From Litsea cubeba (lineage: Eukaryota; Streptophyta; Magnoliopsida; Laurales; Lauraceae), in NCBI GenBank assembly GCA_012931725.1, contig CM022946.1, positions 79,331,906 through 79,395,905 on the forward strand: a DNA stretch of 64,000 nucleotides, in the 5' to 3' direction. A program made the position numbers and the translations under genes. This document shows, in pieces, positions 58,536 to 64,000 of this stretch. The stretch's first letter is position 1. Every line of letters begins with the position of its first letter. A model generated the notes under the pieces. It was not told the origin of the DNA and made no database searches. It saw only the letters and a program-made list of their open reading frames with translations.

Positions 58536-59665
58536 TGCTATTCAAAGTCTGGCTTGCATAATAAATCACGAAAGGTTTCTTTTCCTTACGTTGCCCCAAC
58601 ACAGCCCCAACCGCATAATCACTTGCATCACACATAAGTTCAATGGGCAGGCTCCAATCAAGCGGTTGCATAATCGGAGCGGAAGTCAGCATGCCCTTTC
58701 ACTTGGTGAAAGCTTCGTGGCATGCCTCAGTCCACTCAAATTGAGTATCTTTTAACAGAAGGTTGCACAGTGGTCTGGAGATAGCGCTGAAATCTTTTAT
58801 AAACCTTTTGTAAAAGCCTGCATGCCCTAAGAACGATCTGATATCTCTAACGGTTTTTGGGATGGGCAAATTTGAGATCAGATCTATTTTTGACTTGTCA
58901 ACTTTCATTCCCTTGGATGAAAAATATGGCCAAGGACTATTCCCTGGCGAACCATGAAGTGACACTTCTCCCAATTTAGCACCAGGTTCTTCTCTTCACA
59001 TCTGACAAGGATTTTTCCCAAATTACTTAAGCAATCTTCGAAATAGTTACCGAAAACGGAGAAATCATCCATAAAGACCTCAAGGAAATGCTCCACCATG
59101 TCACTGAATATGCTCAGCATGCAGCGTTGGAATGTAGCGGGAGCATTGCACAGTCCAAAGGGCATTCGCCGGTAGGCGAAAGTTCCGAAGGGACATGTGA
59201 ATGTGGTTTTCTCATGATCCTCATGGGCGATTTCTATCTGATTGTATCCTGAGTATCCATCCAAGAAGCAGTAGTATGGGTGGCCTGCTACCCTTTCCAA
59301 GATTTGGTCCAAAAAGGGTAGCAGAAAATGGTCCTTTCGTATGACTGCATTGAGCTTTCTGTAGTCAATACATACCCTCCAACCTGTGGGTATCCGGGTA
59401 GGGATGAGTTCATCCTTAGCATTCTTGACTACAGTGACGCCGGCTTTCTTTGGTACGACCTGGGTAGGGCTGTCCCACTGACTATCCGAGATTGGATAGA
59501 TGATACCTACATCCAGAAGTTTTAAGACTTCAGCCCTAACCACCTCCTGCATGGTGGGGTTAAGCCGGCATTGCATTTGTCTAGAATGTTTTGCATTTTC
59601 TTTCAGGTAAATATGGTGCGTACATACGTAAGGATCAATGCCTTTAATATCAGCCACAGTCCATG
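58536..59665 (-). pseudogene. Athila-2 reverse transcriptase and RNase H N-terminus (frameshifted)
   Basis: Minus strand 59657-58905 reads RT, with GWRVCIDYRKLNAV, MPFGLCNAPATFQ and FMDD (59064-59072 codes MDD). A shift near 58940 leads to IRSFLGHAGFYKRF in frame 58974-58699. Another shift near 58695 leads to the RNase H start CDASDYAVG and the break at the solo LTR. A frameshift near 59660 separates this from gag-PR. Confidence 0.87.
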
Positions 59666-61681
59666 CTATTGCACCCTTAATTGCTCCTCTTGGTCCTTGT
59701 TTAGGTGTGATGAAATTACAACTGGGAACTTTTCATCATCCCCAAGGTATGCATATTTGAGGTCAACTGGAAGGGGTTTCAACTCAGGTTTGGGTGGCCT
59801 CACTTGAGAGGGAAGAGACTTAGACCCCGATGGTACCAGCTCTTTAGCTTTCGGGTTCCACACACTACTGGCCATCTGAACAGTATCATCTTCAATGTCA
59901 AGAGAATGAGGCAAATCAGATTCAAAGGGGCACAAGGAATTGGGGCCGATGGATTCTGTAAGAGATTCTTGAACAATGGCCTCAATCATGTCAATCTCTT
60001 CAAAATCAGGACCATCATCCTGCATTTGTTTGCACACATTGAAAACATTGAGCTCAATGGTCATGTTTCCAAAAGAAAGCTTCATTACCCCGTTCCGGCA
60101 ATTGATTAGTGCATTTGAAGTGGCTAGGAAGGGTCTACCCAATATTACCGGAATTTGAGCATTAGGATTTGCCACAGGTTGGGTATCCAAAACGATGAAG
60201 TCCACTGGAAAGTAGAACTTCTCGATTTGTACTAAAACATCCTCTACCATCCCCCTCGGTTTCTTTATTGATCTGTCAGCGAGTTGAAGAGTGACCTGAG
60301 TAGGTTTCAACTCGCCTAGCCCCAACTGTTGATAAACCGAGTAAGGAAGTAGATTGACACTCGCCCCCAAGTTGAGTAAAACTTGTTTAATCCGGAAGTT
60401 TCCAATGATGCACGATACTGTGGGGCATCCCGGATCTTTATACTTAGGGAGAGCATCTTGTCTAAAAATCGAGCTTGCTTGCTCGGCCAAGAAAGCTTTC
60501 TTAGAAACATGCATCTTACGTTTGATTGTGCATAAATCTTTGAGGAACTTAGCGTAAGATGGAATCTGTTTGATGGCATCCAAAAGCGAGATATTAATCT
60601 TGACTTCTCTGAAGATATCCAAAATCTCCTCATTTGGGACCATCCTCTTTGGCGATCTCAGTCGTTGGGGGAATGGGGCCACAGGCTTGTACTCAGAAAT
60701 TTCGGGTACCTTCCCTTTGTTATCACCAACCTTTTCTACGACTTCTTTAGATTCAGACTTATTTGAAGAAACCTTTTGATTAGAGGATGGAGGTGACTTT
60801 CCTTTTCTCGGATCATCTTTCGAAATTTCTTTACCACTCCACAAAGTGGTCACAGCTTGCACCTGCTCCTTTGAGGTAGAGGGACCTGTATTGGCCACTT
60901 CGTATTGCCCTTTAGGGTTCGGGTGTGTTTGGGCTGGGATAGCCCCCTTCTCCTTGTTTTGAAGGGTATTGCTGAGTTGGCCAATTGAGGTTCTCACCTC
61001 TTTTTGAAACTCTAGAAAAGATTTTTGATTGTTTTGAATAATGGAATTCTGAGTTAGAATTAAATTTGTCAGCAGATCCTCCAAAGACCTATTTTGAGAC
61101 TGTGGAGGGGGTGCTGTGTATTGGGCTCCTTGTGTTACGGGCCTAAAGTCACCACCTTGATGTGTAGGTCTTTGGGGGACCAACTCCTGATTAGCAGTAG
61201 GCCCATTCCTCCAACTGAAATTGGGATGGTTCCTCCAGGTGGGGTTGTACGAGTTAACGAATTGATTGTTGAAAGGCCTCTGATAAGCAGTGGTTGCATT
61301 GGCATGTTCCTGTAACACCTCTTTGAAAGCAGGGATTGTTGGACAATCTTCCGAAGAGTGGGTGTCACAGTCACAAATACCACACACGGTGACGGGCTGT
61401 TTACTCCTCCCCATTTCGATGGCTTCAATTTTTCTAGTTAGGGATGCCACTTTTGCATTGAGTTTCATTTCATCGTCCTGAAGTCGATATATTCCCCCTC
61501 CCTTAGGATTATTCGATTGCCTTGGATTATCAACTCCATCTGAAGTGTCCCAATTTTGGGCACTTTCTACAAGAGAATATAAGTATTCCCATGCTTCATC
61601 TGGGTTTTTGCTCAAAAACTCACCATTACACATCGTTTCAAGGAATTGGCGCATTTCAGAAGTTAACCCATCATAAAACAT
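59666..61681 (-). pseudogene. Athila-2 gag C-terminal part, protease and linker
   Basis: A 671-codon minus-strand frame. It begins in gag (FYDGLTSEMRQF), carries a CX2CX4HX4C knuckle (CGICDCDTHSSEDC), then a Gln/Asn/Pro-rich linker, then the protease block. Where Athila-1 has LLDLGAS this copy has LLNLGAS (AAC codon at 60371-60373, read on the minus strand), so the catalytic aspartate is Asn. The protease-end block IPVILGRPFLAT is present. Confidence 0.88.
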
Positions 61682-62255
61682 ACCAATTACGCGCCATGAT
61701 TCAAATCCATGATGTGGGCAGGCTTGTAAGAGCTCTTTGAAGTGTTCCCAACACTTGAAGAAAGACTATTTTTCTTTTTGTTTGAAATTCATCATGTGTC
61801 TCCTCAAAGTGTTGGTTTTGTGAAGTGGGAAAAACTTTTTTCAAGAATTCTCGCACCATAACATTCCAAGTGCTAATCGAATTGGGCCTAAGGGAATCCA
61901 ACCATATTTTTGCCTTCTCCTTCAGTGAAAAAGGGAATAATCTAAATTTCACTATGTCCTCCCCAATATTATTGAAGTGTAAAGTGGCAAATACTTCTTC
62001 AAATTCTCTTAAGTGCGAGTATGCACTTTCTAAATCAAGGCCATGGAACTTAGGGAGTAATTGTATCACGCCCGGCTTTATTTCAAAATTTCCCACATTG
62101 GGTGGGACGACCATGCAAGAAGGTGTGGTTGTCCGTGTGGGTTGAAGGTATTCTCCTAAACTCCTAGCCCTTTGGTTAACCCCCTCATTACCATCATTTT
62201 CATTCCGGTCGTTCCGGTCATCATTGTTGTTGCCACTACCGGACCCACTTGCCAT
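61682..62255 (-). pseudogene. gag: Athila-2 gag N-terminal part
   Basis: Starts at the ATG at 62255 (MASGSGSG), aligned with the Athila-1 start. It contains GVIQLLPKFHGL and FRLFPFSLKEKAKIWL. A frameshift around 61760-61780 leaves the true frame, and the apparent end at 61701 is out of frame with the following gag part. Confidence 0.85.
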
Positions 62256-62314
62256 TGGTGATGGTCTCAAAGAACTTGATAGAATTGGAGATTCAGAGTG
62301 ATGGACCGTGATCC

Positions 62315-64000
62315 TGCTAGGTTCTACCGAGGTCGGCGGACGTGGGAGTCCGTCGGGTCCGACCCTTTCGTAACCGAGGGGCAGGGGCGTGCATCAACAT
62401 TTCTTTTTTTGTGGGTGTGCCAGATTTTCTATTTTTACTTGGAATTGCAAGTGGTGATCCGGAGATCAACCTTCGCAAGTAAAAAGGAAATCAACTTCTT
62501 TCAAGTTTTCCATTGCACATATATTTAAGAAAAGAGACATTTTTCTTGGTTTGCCGTGAAAGGCGATTTTTTTGGCATTTATAGCCGATTTTGGTGTTTA
62601 TAGCCGATTTACAATCCTTATCAATAATGAAAGACAAGAATTGTGATTTTTGTCTCTTTTAAAAAAATACAAACTACAATGAAAAGCAAGAAAAGGAGGA
62701 TCTAACTTCTCAGGAGATTGTGGGGGACTCGTTTAGATTGACGGTCGCAAGCCATATGTGGGCTTCGCCATCATCCATGCAGATGAGAACAGAGGATGCT
62801 ATTTGATTCGCTTGGCTTGGCTATAACCTTGGGTTTTTAGAAGACAAAGACCAAAAGGAGGTCCTATATCCAATAAAAAGCCGAGTAGACGGGCTGAAAA
62901 GCCACATCTAAGCCATTTGGAGGCAGGAGGAGAAGGCAAGGACCTTGGGGGGGGGGGGTACCCCCCAAGGGACTTTTGTCACCTTGTTGCGGTGGCCGGT
63001 GTAGAACTTCCGCAGAGTTTTCTCTCTTTTTCCTTTCTCTGGATTTCTGATTTTTCTGTCTGCTGTTGATGATGTTGTGTCTGTCTGTGTGCTTGTGCTT
63101 TTTTCTCTGATTTTTCTGATGCTCTCTGATGTCCTTTCTTCTTGGAGAGCCCTCCTATTTATAGGCTTTTAGGTAGCCTTTTAGGTGGGTTTATGGGCTT
63201 TTATTGTCATTAAGCCACATAATGGGAGGAGTTACAAAATTGAATTGTTTATTTTGTAACTCCTTTTTCTTGGCTTCTGATTGGCCGGAGGAGATTGAGG
63301 GCATTTAATCGCCTTTAATCGCCATGATGGGAGGAGTTTCATGGGTTAAATGCCATGAATCTCTTGACTTGTAACTCCCGAATGCTTGCTTCTGATTGGG
63401 CCGTCCAAAGAAATGGATTAATGACTGTAATAAAGCTAGTCAATTAATCGCATTAAGTGGTCGCCGAGCAGCTGAAGAGTCGCGGGCCGTGCCACGTCTT
63501 TTGGAATTCTTCTGTCGATGATCATTGATGGATCTTCATGTAGATCGACATCAGATGACCATGTAATTTCAGGTGTTTGTTGCCAACAGCGGGTCGGTGC
63601 CATCTGTCCTGTCGATTCTCGATCGGTCGGGTGGAAAGCACACTTTTTTTGGTTGACCGGGTGGCGATCAATACTGTCTTCGATACTTTTGATGATTTAC
63701 CCGTGTTTTGGATGGATGTCAGAGGACTTGGTGTCTCAAAAGCATGAATTTTGGAAAGTACCAGAGGCTGGGCCCTTCGAATCGCGAAAAAAACGGCGAA
63801 AACCGGGGTTTCCGGGGCTTTCCCGGCGACCCCGGGGTCCAAGGTCGCCGGCGACCCTGGCCCAGGGTCGCAGGGGTCTGCGACCCCTGGGGGGTTTTCC
63901 CCCTTTCGTGTCCCGTTTTGCGTCCGTTTTTGCTTTTTTCTGATTCTTTTTTCTTCTGTACTTTTCCTTGACATTTTGACCATATTTGTAGGAAACCTGA
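62315..64000 (-). mobile_element. Element-C-family LTR, partial, inserted in Athila-2 leader
   Basis: Aligns end to end with 737-2490, from TGCTAGGTTCTACCG to the window edge. A TATA box (63156-63163, minus) and CCAAT motifs at about 63280 and 63395 match the left copy. Its boundary at 62315 is the LTR's 3' end and lies directly on the Athila-2 leader. This fits a 3' or solo LTR whose candidate duplication is GATCC (62310-62314). No convincing PBS follows, unlike at 724-733. It continues beyond the window. Confidence 0.75.

Larger units (their letters stand above)
49929..62314 (-). mobile_element. Athila-2: decayed Athila (Ty3/gypsy) element, minus strand
   Basis: A relative of Athila-1 in opposite orientation: 3' LTR (49929-52507), 3' non-coding region, pol, gag and a stub of leader up to 62314. 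It is interrupted by a solo chromovirus LTR (55666-58535) and, at its leader, by an element-C-family LTR at 62315. Its own 5' LTR is not in the window. Frames carry several shifts, and the protease aspartate is lost. Confidence 0.88.

Noticed and set aside
62315..64000. That this LTR is Athila-2's own 5' LTR
   Set aside because: It does not resemble Athila-2's 3' LTR (49929-52507), has no convincing PBS next to it, and the leader would be far too short.

Overview
This window looks like nuclear DNA from a flowering plant with a retrotransposon-rich genome. I see no host protein-coding gene, tRNA or rRNA. Nearly every base can be assigned to a nested stack of LTR retrotransposons (Ty3/gypsy chromovirus and Athila lineages, Ty1/copia) and one broken L1-type LINE. 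The polyproteins, the plant-type primer-binding sites (TGGTATCAGAGC for initiator tRNA-Met, TGGCGCC... for Athila) and the long AT-rich LTRs support a plant. The species cannot be read from the sequence.

Layout. 1-3387: 5' end of a minus-strand Athila-type element ('C'), with leader tandem repeats, PBS and a 2.65 kb LTR. 3388-4809: piece of a chromovirus LTR. 4810-11164: plus-strand L1 LINE, decayed, with poly(A), split by a 1.76 kb solo copia LTR (8594-10351). 11165-11571: unassigned. 11572-11927: probable start of another chromovirus LTR. From 11928 past the right edge of the window lies one minus-strand Tekay/Del-like chromovirus ('A') carrying all later insertions. Its 3' LTR is split by a copia element (13274-32792, TSD TAATA). 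That copia is split between gag and pol by a very young Athila (16296-28327, TSD CATTC). A's pol is split just upstream of the RT by a non-coding chromovirus-type element ('B', 37407-47245, TSD CTGCC). A's 5' LTR is split by a second, decayed minus-strand Athila ('Athila-2', 49929-62314). Athila-2 carries a solo chromovirus LTR in its RNase H region (55666-58535), and an element-C-family LTR starts in its leader (62315-64000).

By-eye LTR-LTR differences agree with the nesting order: A about 6% over 500 bp, copia about 1.2%, B about 0.3%, Athila-1 about 0.15%. Athila-1 keeps one uninterrupted gag-pro-pol frame of about 1,777 codons with all catalytic residues visible. The most unusual signal is a cassette of short GC-rich palindromes. 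It recurs at a similar place in four different chromovirus LTRs, with a different sequence in each family, and comparable cassettes occur in both copia LTR families.
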